Below are positions 1 through 5,758 of a DNA stretch of 7,101 nt, piece after piece. Below the pieces are notes generated by a model. That model saw only the letters and a program-made list of their open reading frames with translations, was not told where the DNA came from and made no database searches. Position numbers and translations under genes: made by a program. Numbering within the stretch: the first letter of the stretch is position 1; the number at the start of each line of letters is the position of its first letter. Location of the stretch: the NCBI GenBank assembly GCA_012514445.1, contig JAAZAI010000381.1, positions 1 to 7,101 on the forward strand, given 5' to 3'. The DNA comes from Lentisphaerota bacterium (lineage in GTDB: Bacteria > Verrucomicrobiota > Kiritimatiellia > RFP12 > UBA3636).

Positions 1-584
1 CGCTGCGCATTCCCTCCGGCAAGCCCGCCGCGGCGATGCCTTCGCGCTTCCCGGGCCCACACGATACGGAGAACAACAACTTCCTCGTCGAAGCCGTCTT
101 CCGCTCCGATGCGGGTAAGGGCGGCTCCGTCCTCGTCTCGTGCCTGGGCGAGCGCGGCTACGAACTGGGCGTCGACGCCGCTGGCGCGATCCAGTTCCGC
201 GTCAAAGCCGACGCCGAAGCCACTGTCGTCTCGCCCGCATCCGTCGTCGACGGACGCTGGCATCATGTCATCGCCGAGTGCGACCGCAAAGGCGGCGCGC
301 TGCGCCTCTACCTCGATGGCCGGCGCGTCGCCGAAACACCCGTCGCGCTGCGCGGCTCCGCCCGCCACGATGGCGAACTGCGCGTGGGGCGGGGTGCGGA
401 CTCCGCCACGGCCTTTTCGGGCGGACTGGATTTCCTGCGCATCGCCCTCGGCACGCTTGCCGATTCCAAGACCACGATCGAGGAGCTTTACGCCTGGCAG
501 TTCGACGGTCCCTTCCTCCGCGACTTCACCGGCCGCAAGCCGACCGGCCCCCGCGCGGCCGGCGCCATCGACGCCGTGAAGTGA
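1..584 (+). CDS. LamG/concanavalin-A-like domain protein, C-terminal part (5' end outside window)
   Basis: The reading frame is open from the first complete codon (position 3) to TGA at 582-584, so the gene starts upstream and the ATG at 36 is not its start. The visible part, about 193 residues, resembles a LamG-like jellyroll: short beta-type stretches, a WHHV motif (Trp codon at 258-260), then [10 protein letters not shown], and a final [10 protein letters not shown] strand. Such domains bind carbohydrate or serve as extracellular adhesion modules, often joined to glycoside hydrolases or sulfatases in PVC-group bacteria. The tail [20 protein letters not shown] follows the jellyroll. No catalytic domain, signal peptide or membrane anchor lies in the visible part, so the full protein's function cannot be named. 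It ends just before the melA promoter and is likely a separate transcription unit. The LamG call is by motif recognition only. Confidence 0.7.
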   Translation, partial: LRIPSGKPAAAMPSRFPGPHDTENNNFLVEAVFRSDAGKGGSVLVSCLGERGYELGVDAAGAIQFRVKADAEATVVSPASVVDGRWHHVIAECDRKGGALRLYLDGRRVAETPVALRGSARHDGELRVGRGADSATAFSGGLDFLRIALGTLADSKTTIEELYAWQFDGPFLRDFTGRKPTGPRAAGAIDAVK

Positions 585-585
585 C

Positions 586-610
586 GCCTTGACTCTGGAG
601 ACGCCAAGGC
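586..610. promoter_or_regulatory. Inverted repeat across the melA promoter, possible operator
   Basis: GCCTTG (586-591) and CAAGGC (605-610) form a perfect 6-bp inverted repeat with a 13-nt spacer. The left arm overlaps the -35 box and the right arm ends just before the -10 box. It could be an operator for a sugar-responsive regulator or a weak stem ending the upstream transcript. No regulator gene is visible nearby, so the role is speculative. Confidence 0.25.
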
Positions 611-618
611 AGTACAAT
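589..618 (+). promoter_or_regulatory. Sigma70-type promoter for melA
   Basis: TTGACT at 589-594 and TACAAT at 613-618 are separated by 18 nt, close to the housekeeping consensus (TTGACA-17-TATAAT). Transcription would start near 625 and give a leader of about 35 nt before melA. The site lies in the 76-nt gap after the LamG gene, so melA probably has its own promoter. It also argues against the in-frame ATG at 589, which overlaps the -35 box. Confidence 0.65.
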
Positions 619-650
619 CTAACGGAATTCCATCCGCAACGCCCATCATC

Positions 651-656
651 AAGGAG
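651..656 (+). promoter_or_regulatory. Ribosome binding site of melA
   Basis: AAGGAG lies 4 nt before ATG 661. It decides the start of melA in favour of 661 over the in-frame ATG at 589, which has no such site and sits in the promoter. Confidence 0.8.
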
Positions 657-660
657 CAAC

Positions 661-2013
661 ATGTCCGCCAAAGTCGTTTTCATCGGTGCCGGAAGCCTTG
701 GCTTCACCCGCGGCCTTGTCCGCGACATCCTCACCTTCCCGACGCTGCACGACGCCCACATCGTGCTCGTCGACATCGACCCCGAGCGCCTGCGCATGGC
801 CAAGGCCTCGTGCGCGCGGGTCATCTCGGCCGGCAAGTACCCCGCCCGCCTCACCGCGACGACGGACCGCAAGAAGGCGCTCGCGGGCGCCGACGCGGTG
901 CTCACGACCATCCTTTGCGGCGACGTGGACACCTGGCAGCACGACATCCTCATCCCCAGGGAATACGGCGTCGACATCAACGTCGGGGACACCCGCGGTC
1001 CCTCCGGAATCTTCCGCGCCCTGCGCACCATCCCCGAGATGATCGCCATCTGCCGGGACATCGAGGCCCTCTGCCCCGACGCCCTGATGCTCAACTACAC
1101 CAACCCCATGGCCATGCTCTGCCAGGCCATGCAGAAGACGACCGCCGTGAACGTCACGGGCCTCTGCCACAGCGTGCAGGGCACCGCGCGCATGCTCGCC
1201 GGATGGGCCGGCGTCCCCTACGAGGAGGTCGACTACGTCTGCGGCGGCATCAACCACCTCGCCTGGTACCTCTCCTTCACCCACAAGGGGCGCGACCTCT
1301 ATCCCGCGCTCCGCCGCAAGGTGCGCGAGGACGCGGCGGTCTACAACGCCGAGCAGGTGCGCAACGAACTCTTCCTGGCGTTCGACTACTACGTCACCGA
1401 GTCCAGCGGGCACAACTCCGAATACAACTGGTGGTTCCGCAAACGCCCCGAGCTGATCGAGAAGTACTGCACCCACGGCACCAACTGGAATCCCGGCCAC
1501 CACGCCTACATCCTCAACGAATACCGTAAACGCACCCACTGGAAGCAGGACGTGCGCAAGTGGATCGACAATCCGGACTGGGACGTCCCCGCGAAGCGCA
1601 AGGCGATGCTCAAGCGCGGCGAGGAGTACGCCTCCTCGATCATCGACGCCTGGCTCGGCGGCGACCTCTTCCGCTTCAACGGCAACGTCCTCAACACCGG
1701 GAACCTCGTCGGCAACCTGCCCGCCGACTGCTGCGTGGAGGTGCCCGTGCTCGCCTCCCGCCGCAAGATGCAGCCCATCGCGGTCGGCGACCTGCCGCGC
1801 CAGGTCGTGCCGCTGACGTCCCTCAACGCCACGTGCGAGACGCTGGCCGTCGAGGCCGCCCTCGAGGGCGACCCGCGCAAGGTCTACCAGGCCGTCGCCT
1901 CCGACCCGCTCACGGCGGCCGTCCTCTCGCTGGCCGAAATCCGCGACATGGTCAACGCGATGCTCGCGAAGAACAAGCCGCACCTCCCCCAGTTCAAGCG
2001 CTTCAAGGCCTGA
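661..2013 (+). CDS. melA: Alpha-galactosidase, glycoside hydrolase family 4 (MelA type)
   Basis: The 450-residue protein matches E. coli MelA along its whole length by eye. It hydrolyses alpha-galactosides such as melibiose in the cytoplasm by the GH4 redox mechanism, which needs NAD+ and a divalent metal, usually Mn2+. Visible features are an N-terminal Rossmann loop (GAGSLGFT, residues 9-16), acidic VDID at 37-40, [16 protein letters not shown] (110-125), NYTNPMAM (145-152), and the CHSVQGT box (169-175) whose Cys169 matches the family's metal cysteine. GGINHLAWY (195-203) supplies the metal-binding His199. The C-terminal half has YVTESS and the [13 protein letters not shown] stretch typical of MelA. 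Length is normal for the family. No sugar permease or regulator is beside it, so substrate uptake is not explained here. GH4 members also include alpha-glucosidases and galacturonidases, but the MelA resemblance is strongest. Confidence 0.93.
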   Translation: MSAKVVFIGAGSLGFTRGLVRDILTFPTLHDAHIVLVDIDPERLRMAKASCARVISAGKYPARLTATTDRKKALAGADAVLTTILCGDVDTWQHDILIPREYGVDINVGDTRGPSGIFRALRTIPEMIAICRDIEALCPDALMLNYTNPMAMLCQAMQKTTAVNVTGLCHSVQGTARMLAGWAGVPYEEVDYVCGGINHLAWYLSFTHKGRDLYPALRRKVREDAAVYNAEQVRNELFLAFDYYVTESSGHNSEYNWWFRKRPELIEKYCTHGTNWNPGHHAYILNEYRKRTHWKQDVRKWIDNPDWDVPAKRKAMLKRGEEYASSIIDAWLGGDLFRFNGNVLNTGNLVGNLPADCCVEVPVLASRRKMQPIAVGDLPRQVVPLTSLNATCETLAVEAALEGDPRKVYQAVASDPLTAAVLSLAEIRDMVNAMLAKNKPHLPQFKRFKA

Positions 2014-2014
2014 T

Positions 2015-2030
2015 CCGCGGCCCGCCGCGG
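2015..2030 (+). terminator. GC-rich hairpin after melA
   Basis: CCGCGG (2015-2020) pairs perfectly with CCGCGG (2025-2030) around a 4-nt loop, starting 1 nt after the melA stop. No T-run follows, so this is not a textbook intrinsic terminator. A second small stem, GGGG-TCCAT-CCCC (2068-2080), sits 11 nt before the mnmA start and could affect its translation. Both could be chance in such GC-rich DNA. Confidence 0.3.
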
Positions 2031-2091
2031 CGCAGATGGTCCCGGAGACGCCGGCCCTTGCGACCCAGGGGTCCATCCCCGTCATTCTCCC

Positions 2092-3159
2092 ATGAAAGTT
2101 CTCATCGGCCTCAGCGGAGGCGTCGACTCCTCGGTCGCCGCGCTCCTCCTCAAACAGCAGGGTTTCGACGTCGTCGGCGCCACGATGAAGATCTGGCGCG
2201 ACGGCAAGTACGCCGGCGGCGATCGCGATGCGTGCTTCGGCGCCGGCGAGGCGGACGACGTCGCCGCCGCCGAGGCCTTCTGCCGCCGCATCGGCATCCC
2301 GTACCAGGCCTTCGACTGCTCCGCCGAGTACGAGGCCGAGATCGTCGCCCACTTCCGCGCCGAATATCTGTCCGGCCGCACCCCCAACCCCTGCGTGCGC
2401 TGCAACGCGACGATGAAGTTCGGCCTGCTGCCGCGCATGGCCGCGAAAGCGGGCGTCGCCTTCGACCGCTTCGCCACCGGCCACTACGCGCGGACCGACT
2501 TCGTCGGCGGCCGGCACCGCCTCCTGCGCGCCGCCGATCCCGCCAAGGACCAGTCCTACTTCCTCTACCGCCTCGACCAGGCGCAGCTCGCCCGCCACCT
2601 CTTCCCCGTCGGCGGCATGACCAAAGCGGAGGTCCGCGCCATCGCCCGAGCCCACGGCCTCGACGCCGCCGACAAGCCCGACAGCCAGGACTTCTACAGC
2701 GGCGACACGGCGGAGCTCATCGGCGCCCCCGACCGCCCCGGCGACATCGTCGACGAGTCCGGCAACGTCCTCGGCCGCCACACCGGCTTCTGGAAGTACA
2801 CGGTCGGCCAGCGCAAGGGGATCGGCGTCGCGGCCGCCGAGCCGCTCTACGTCGTCGAGCTCGACGCCTGCCGCAACCGCGTCGTCGTCGGCGCCGTCGA
2901 GCGCGCGAAGCGACATGCGCTCGTCGCCGAATCCTGCAACTGGGTCTCGATCGCGCCGCCCGAGGCCGAGATCCCCGTCGCCGTCAAGGTGCGCTCCGCC
3001 GGCCAGCCCGTGGCGGGCGCCTTCGTCCGCCCCCTCGGCGACGGCCGCTTCGCGGCGCGCTTCGAGGCGGGCATCCACGGCGTCGCGCCCGGACAGTCCG
3101 CCGTGTTCTACGACGGCGACGTCCTGCTCGGCGGCGGCATCATCGGGAGCGCGCAATGA
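2092..3159 (+). CDS. mnmA: tRNA-specific 2-thiouridylase MnmA (variant lacking the usual second catalytic Cys)
   Basis: This 355-residue protein makes 2-thiouridine at wobble position 34 of Lys, Glu and Gln tRNAs, using ATP to activate the base and sulfur delivered from a cysteine desulfurase. The ATP PP-loop SGGVDSS is at residues 8-14. The first catalytic region is TPNPCVRCN (97-105), where Cys104 matches E. coli Cys102 and Cys101 adds a CxxC. FATGHYAR (127-134), KDQSYFLYRL (152-161) and YTVGQRKGIG (236-245) are MnmA hallmarks, and VAPGQSAVFYDGD (331-343) closes the C-terminal barrel. The segment holding the second cysteine (E. coli Cys199) reads DSQDFYSGD (197-205), with Tyr202 in its place. 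I recall this form in other bacterial MnmAs, so it is probably a natural subfamily rather than damage. ATG 2092 has no clear Shine-Dalgarno, but the protein starts right at the PP-loop strand, as expected. It is coupled to hydE. Confidence 0.93.
   Translation: MKVLIGLSGGVDSSVAALLLKQQGFDVVGATMKIWRDGKYAGGDRDACFGAGEADDVAAAEAFCRRIGIPYQAFDCSAEYEAEIVAHFRAEYLSGRTPNPCVRCNATMKFGLLPRMAAKAGVAFDRFATGHYARTDFVGGRHRLLRAADPAKDQSYFLYRLDQAQLARHLFPVGGMTKAEVRAIARAHGLDAADKPDSQDFYSGDTAELIGAPDRPGDIVDESGNVLGRHTGFWKYTVGQRKGIGVAAAEPLYVVELDACRNRVVVGAVERAKRHALVAESCNWVSIAPPEAEIPVAVKVRSAGQPVAGAFVRPLGDGRFAARFEAGIHGVAPGQSAVFYDGDVLLGGGIIGSAQ
3145..3149 (+). promoter_or_regulatory. Ribosome binding site of hydE inside mnmA
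   Basis: GGGAG lies 6 nt before ATG 3156, within the last codons of mnmA. Together with the ATGA overlap it supports the hydE start and suggests translational coupling. Confidence 0.65.
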
Positions 3160-4256
3160 ACGGACTCTCCACCCTCCTCGAACGGGCCTCGGCCCGTCGC
3201 CACGCCCTCTCCCGCGACGAGCTCGTCGCGCTGCTCGGGCTCGCCGCTCCCGGCGAGATCGCCGCGCTGCGCGCCGCCGCCTACGCCGTCAAGGTCCGCC
3301 ATTCAGGCCGGCTCGTGAGCCTGCGCGGGATCATCGAAATGGGCAACGTCTGCGCCAAGGACTGCTACTACTGCGGCATCCGCAAGGGCAACGACTGCGT
3401 CGGCCGCTTCGAACTCGACGAGGAGGCCGTCCTGCGCGCCGTGCGCCGAAACATCGATCTGCGCTATGGCTCGCTCGTCCTCCAGTCGGGCGAAATCGCC
3501 TCCGAGAAGCACACCGCCTTCATCGAACGCATCCTCCGCAAGATCGACGAACTCGGCGGGGGCGCGATCGGCGTCACGCTTTCGCTGGGCGAGCAGTCGG
3601 AGGAGACCTACGCCCGCTGGCGCGCCGCGGGCGCGCACCGCTATCTGCTGCGCATCGAGACCTCCAGCCCCGAGCTCTACGCGAAGCTCCACCCGGCGGA
3701 CCACAGCTTCGAGCGCCGCGTCGACTGCCTGCGCCTGCTGCGGAAATGCGGCTACCAGGTCGGCAGCGGCGTCATGAGCGGCCTGCCGGGGCAGACGCTC
3801 GACGACCTCGCCGGGGACATCCTGTTCTTCCGCGACCTGGATCTCGACATGATCGGCATGGGGCCGTACATCCCGCACCACGACACGCCTCTCGGGCGCG
3901 ACATCCCCTTCACGCCCGACTACGCCGCGGACCATCTCCGCCTCGGCCTCAACATGATCGCCGCGACGCGCCTCTTCCTGCACGACGTGAACATCGCCTC
4001 CACCACGGCGCTCCAGGCGCTCGCGGACGACGGTCGCGAACAGGGCGTGCTCGCGGGGGCGAACGTGATCATGCCGAACATCACGGACACCGAATACCGC
4101 CGCAGCTACCAGCTCTACGAGAACAAGCCCTGCCTCGACGAGAACGCCGAACAGTGCCGCTTCTGCCTCGAGCGCCGGCTCGCCGCCATCGGCGAGACCA
4201 TCAACTGGGGCGCCCGCGGCGACTCCCCGCACTACGCCGCGCGTTTGGGCGAGTGA
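3156..4256 (+). CDS. hydE: [FeFe]-hydrogenase H-cluster radical SAM maturase HydE
   Basis: The 366-residue protein is a radical SAM TIM-barrel enzyme of the BioB/HydE/PylB group. HydE acts on the cysteine-bound Fe(CO)2CN product of HydG during assembly of the diiron part of the [FeFe]-hydrogenase cluster. The SAM cluster motif CX3CX2C is at Cys66, Cys70 and Cys73 (NVCAKDCYYCGIRKG). Further hallmarks are VLQSGE (108-113), TLSLGEQSEETY (141-152), YLLRIETSSPELY (163-175), GYQVGSGVMSGLPGQT (199-214) and GMGPYIPHHDTPLG (234-247). A second Cys set, Cys326, Cys334 and Cys337 (CX7CX2C), matches the spacing of the auxiliary cluster in Thermotoga HydE. PylB was considered, but its sequence before the cluster motif differs. 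The start overlaps the mnmA stop by 4 nt (ATGA). HydF, HydG and a hydrogenase are not in the window, so they should be elsewhere in the genome. Confidence 0.9.
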   Translation: MNGLSTLLERASARRHALSRDELVALLGLAAPGEIAALRAAAYAVKVRHSGRLVSLRGIIEMGNVCAKDCYYCGIRKGNDCVGRFELDEEAVLRAVRRNIDLRYGSLVLQSGEIASEKHTAFIERILRKIDELGGGAIGVTLSLGEQSEETYARWRAAGAHRYLLRIETSSPELYAKLHPADHSFERRVDCLRLLRKCGYQVGSGVMSGLPGQTLDDLAGDILFFRDLDLDMIGMGPYIPHHDTPLGRDIPFTPDYAADHLRLGLNMIAATRLFLHDVNIASTTALQALADDGREQGVLAGANVIMPNITDTEYRRSYQLYENKPCLDENAEQCRFCLERRLAAIGETINWGARGDSPHYAARLGE

Positions 4257-4270
4257 TAAGTGATGGATCG

Positions 4271-4312
4271 TAATCCTAATCCTAATCGTAATCGCAATCG
4301 TAATCGTAATCG
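4271..4312. repeat. Hexanucleotide tandem repeat (TAATCG type), 7 units
   Basis: Seven consecutive hexamers follow one another: TAATCC twice, TAATCG twice, CAATCG once, TAATCG twice. A degenerate unit (GGATCG) precedes them. The array starts 14 nt after the hydE stop, in the convergent gap between hydE and acr3, and is much richer in AT than its surroundings. It looks like a slippage-prone microsatellite. I see no protein-binding signature that would give it a role. Confidence 0.85.
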
Positions 4313-4491
4313 GACTAACTAAGCCGATGTCGAGAGAGGCGGGGCGCGGCCGTCCCGGCTTCGCCCGTGGCTTCCTGCTTCGCTTTTCAAGCTACGCGGG
4401 ATAAATCGCAGGAAAGAAACAAGGGTCAGGCCCGCGATTTGACCTGATGGTTTTGCCCGCCTGAACAAGGCACCAGACGGCTGGCCTCTTT
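4313..4491. other. Convergent intergenic region without a gene
   Basis: No reading frame here resembles a protein. It holds repeated GCTTCG words (around 4358-4385) and nested short inverted repeats at 4403-4444. It separates hydE from the convergent acr3 and marks the change to lower GC content. Confidence 0.6.
4403..4444 (-). terminator. Nested inverted repeats, possible terminator of acr3
   Basis: AAATCGC (4403-4409) and GCGATTT (4434-4440) form a perfect 7-bp inverted repeat. Inside and overlapping it, GGTCA (4424-4428) pairs with TGACC (4440-4444). Read on the minus strand, the second stem is followed by a T-rich stretch (TTGTTTCTTT), as in a weak intrinsic terminator about 50 nt after the acr3 stop. 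It could also be a remnant end of a small mobile element. Confidence 0.35.
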
Positions 4492-5490
4492 TCACTCAGC
4501 GGATTTCTGGTTTTTGGACGGGAACCAGCGTGTCGTGCGGTTGGCGATCTTGACGAGGTGGAGCATGACGGGAACTTCGACGAGCACACCGACAATGGTG
4601 GCGAGCACCACGGGCGAAGCGGCACCGAAGAGCGAGATGGCCACGGCAACCGAAAGCTCAAAGAAGTTGGACGCCCCGATCATCCCGCCCGGTGCCGCGA
4701 CATCATGCGGCAGGCAGATCTTCTTCCCAGCCAGATAGGCGATGAAAAACATCAGGTAGGTCTGGATGACCAGCGGCACGGCGATCAGCGCGATGTGCAG
4801 CGGGTTGTTCAGAATCACCTCTCCCTGGAAGGAGAAAATGAGAACAAGGGTCAGTAGCAGGCCGCCGATCGTGACCCGGCTGAACTTCGGCAGGAAGGTG
4901 CTGTTCAGATAGTCAAGTCCCTTCTTCTTGACCACGTGCGCCCGGGTCATGATGCCGCCCGCGAGCGGAATCACGACAAAGAGCCCCACGGAAAGGAACA
5001 GGGTGTCCCACGGAATTTGAATGCCTCCCACGCCCAGCAACAGACCCACGATCGGGACGAAGGCAACGAGAATGATCAAATCGTTGGTCGCCACCTGAAC
5101 CACGGTATAGGCAGGGTTCCCGCGCGTGAGATGACTCCAGACGAAAACCATGGCGGTGCAGGGTGCGGCACCCAGCAGGATCGCACCTGCCAGATAGTCT
5201 TTGGCCAGATCGGGCGGAATGAGGCTTTTGAAAACCACATAGAAGAAGAACCAGGCGATGCCGAACATCGTGAACGGTTTGATCAGCCAGTTGGCCGCCC
5301 ACGTCACATAAAGACCTTTCGGGTTCCTGCCGACATGCTTGATGCTGGCGAAATCCACCTTCATCATCATCGGCCAGATCATCAACCAGATGAGCATGGC
5401 GATGGGGATGGAGACCTTCGCATATTCAAGCTTTCCCAGAAACCCCGGGAAGGCGGGCAGGTATTTGCCGATAACAATGCCGGCAACCAT
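4492..5490 (-). CDS. acr3: Arsenite efflux permease Acr3, N-terminus missing
   Basis: The protein from the internal ATG at 5490 has 332 residues and about ten hydrophobic segments, and closely resembles Acr3, which pumps arsenite (and in some members antimonite) out across the inner membrane. The conserved Cys of GAAPCTAMVFVWSHLT is Cys111, and the essential Glu in GVLVEVPVML is Glu305; both are present. SFQGEV (220-225) and GASNFFEL (272-279) are also family signatures. ATG 5490 falls inside the first membrane helix. Acr3-like sequence continues upstream in the same frame for about 11 codons (IRYLSVWVALC, 5523-5491), then stops resembling Acr3 where truncated arsC begins in another frame. 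The normal start and first 15-20 residues are therefore lost. Whether a shortened pump is made from 5490, without a clear Shine-Dalgarno, is uncertain. It is last in the minus-strand ars operon. Confidence 0.88.
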   Translation of the reverse strand: MVAGIVIGKYLPAFPGFLGKLEYAKVSIPIAMLIWLMIWPMMMKVDFASIKHVGRNPKGLYVTWAANWLIKPFTMFGIAWFFFYVVFKSLIPPDLAKDYLAGAILLGAAPCTAMVFVWSHLTRGNPAYTVVQVATNDLIILVAFVPIVGLLLGVGGIQIPWDTLFLSVGLFVVIPLAGGIMTRAHVVKKKGLDYLNSTFLPKFSRVTIGGLLLTLVLIFSFQGEVILNNPLHIALIAVPLVIQTYLMFFIAYLAGKKICLPHDVAAPGGMIGASNFFELSVAVAISLFGAASPVVLATIVGVLVEVPVMLHLVKIANRTTRWFPSKNQKSAE

Positions 5491-5758
5491 GCACAGCGCG
5501 ACCCAGACGGATAAATACCGAATCGAAGGGCACGTCGGACAGCGATTCGAGAAGCTTCGACCGATGACCCGAAATGTCCACGCCCGCCTCGGCCATGACC
5601 TTGACCGCCGAGAGGTTGAGTCCGTGCGTCTCGATGCCGGCCGAGTATGCCTCGATGACGTCTCCCTTGAGCGCGCGTGCCCAGCCTTCGGCCATCTGGC
5701 TACGACAGGAATTGCCGGTGCAAAGAAACAGGATTTTGACTTTTGCTTTTTCGTTCAT
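5426..5758 (-). pseudogene. arsC: Arsenate reductase ArsC (thioredoxin-coupled, LMW-PTP type), truncated
   Basis: The frame encodes 110 residues, of which about the first 80 are ArsC. The phosphate-binding loop CTGNSCRSQMAEGWA is at 13-27, with nucleophile Cys13 and Arg19, followed by AYSAGIETHGLN (38-49) and DVPFDSV (75-81). The family then normally continues to about 130-140 residues with a VVTVC-type segment carrying the two resolving cysteines (Cys82 and Cys89 in the pI258 enzyme). Here the resemblance ends at about 5515-5525. The remaining 29 or so codons are acr3 DNA read in the wrong frame, so the cysteines in that tail (92 and 95) are accidental. Without the resolving cysteines, arsenate reduction through thioredoxin should fail. 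Start 5758 is chosen because the ArsC fold begins there and a Shine-Dalgarno precedes it; the longer frame to 5902 runs into a REP hairpin. Confidence 0.82.
5512..5527 (-). other. Junction between truncated arsC and acr3
   Basis: Reading leftward on the minus strand, ArsC resemblance (FDSV) ends here and Acr3 resemblance (RYLSVW) begins within a few bases, in the next frame over (a +1 shift). The missing material is about 55-60 codons of arsC plus the first 15-20 of acr3 and any spacer. This fits one internal deletion or an assembly misjoin. Confidence 0.7.

Noticed and set aside
589..660. Earlier start of melA at ATG 589
   Set aside because: It lies on the -35 box, has no ribosome binding site, and adds residues not found in MelA. 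ATG 661 has AAGGAG and begins at the Rossmann strand.
1560..3155. In-frame extension of hydE upstream to 1560, giving an 898-residue protein
   Set aside because: The extra part is Arg/Pro-rich shadow of melA and mnmA. HydE homology, the ATGA overlap and a Shine-Dalgarno all place the start at 3156.
649..3156. 835-codon open frame on the minus strand opposite melA and mnmA
   Set aside because: Its product is a low-complexity run of Ala, Gly, Val, Asp, Arg and Glu, as expected opposite GC-rich genes with strong third-position bias. Both genes on the other strand are clear family members.
3156..4256. PylB (methylornithine synthase) instead of HydE
   Set aside because: The sequence before the SAM cluster motif and the GMGPYIPHHDTPLG and C-terminal CX7CX2C features fit HydE, and no other pyl genes are seen.
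5426..5512. GCRHC in the ArsC tail as a metal or redox site
   Set aside because: This tail is acr3 DNA read in the wrong frame, so the cysteines have no family support.
4936..5514. 192-codon plus-strand frame opposite acr3
   Set aside because: It is rich in His, Asp and Arg, lacks any recognisable domain, and lies opposite a clearly conserved membrane protein.
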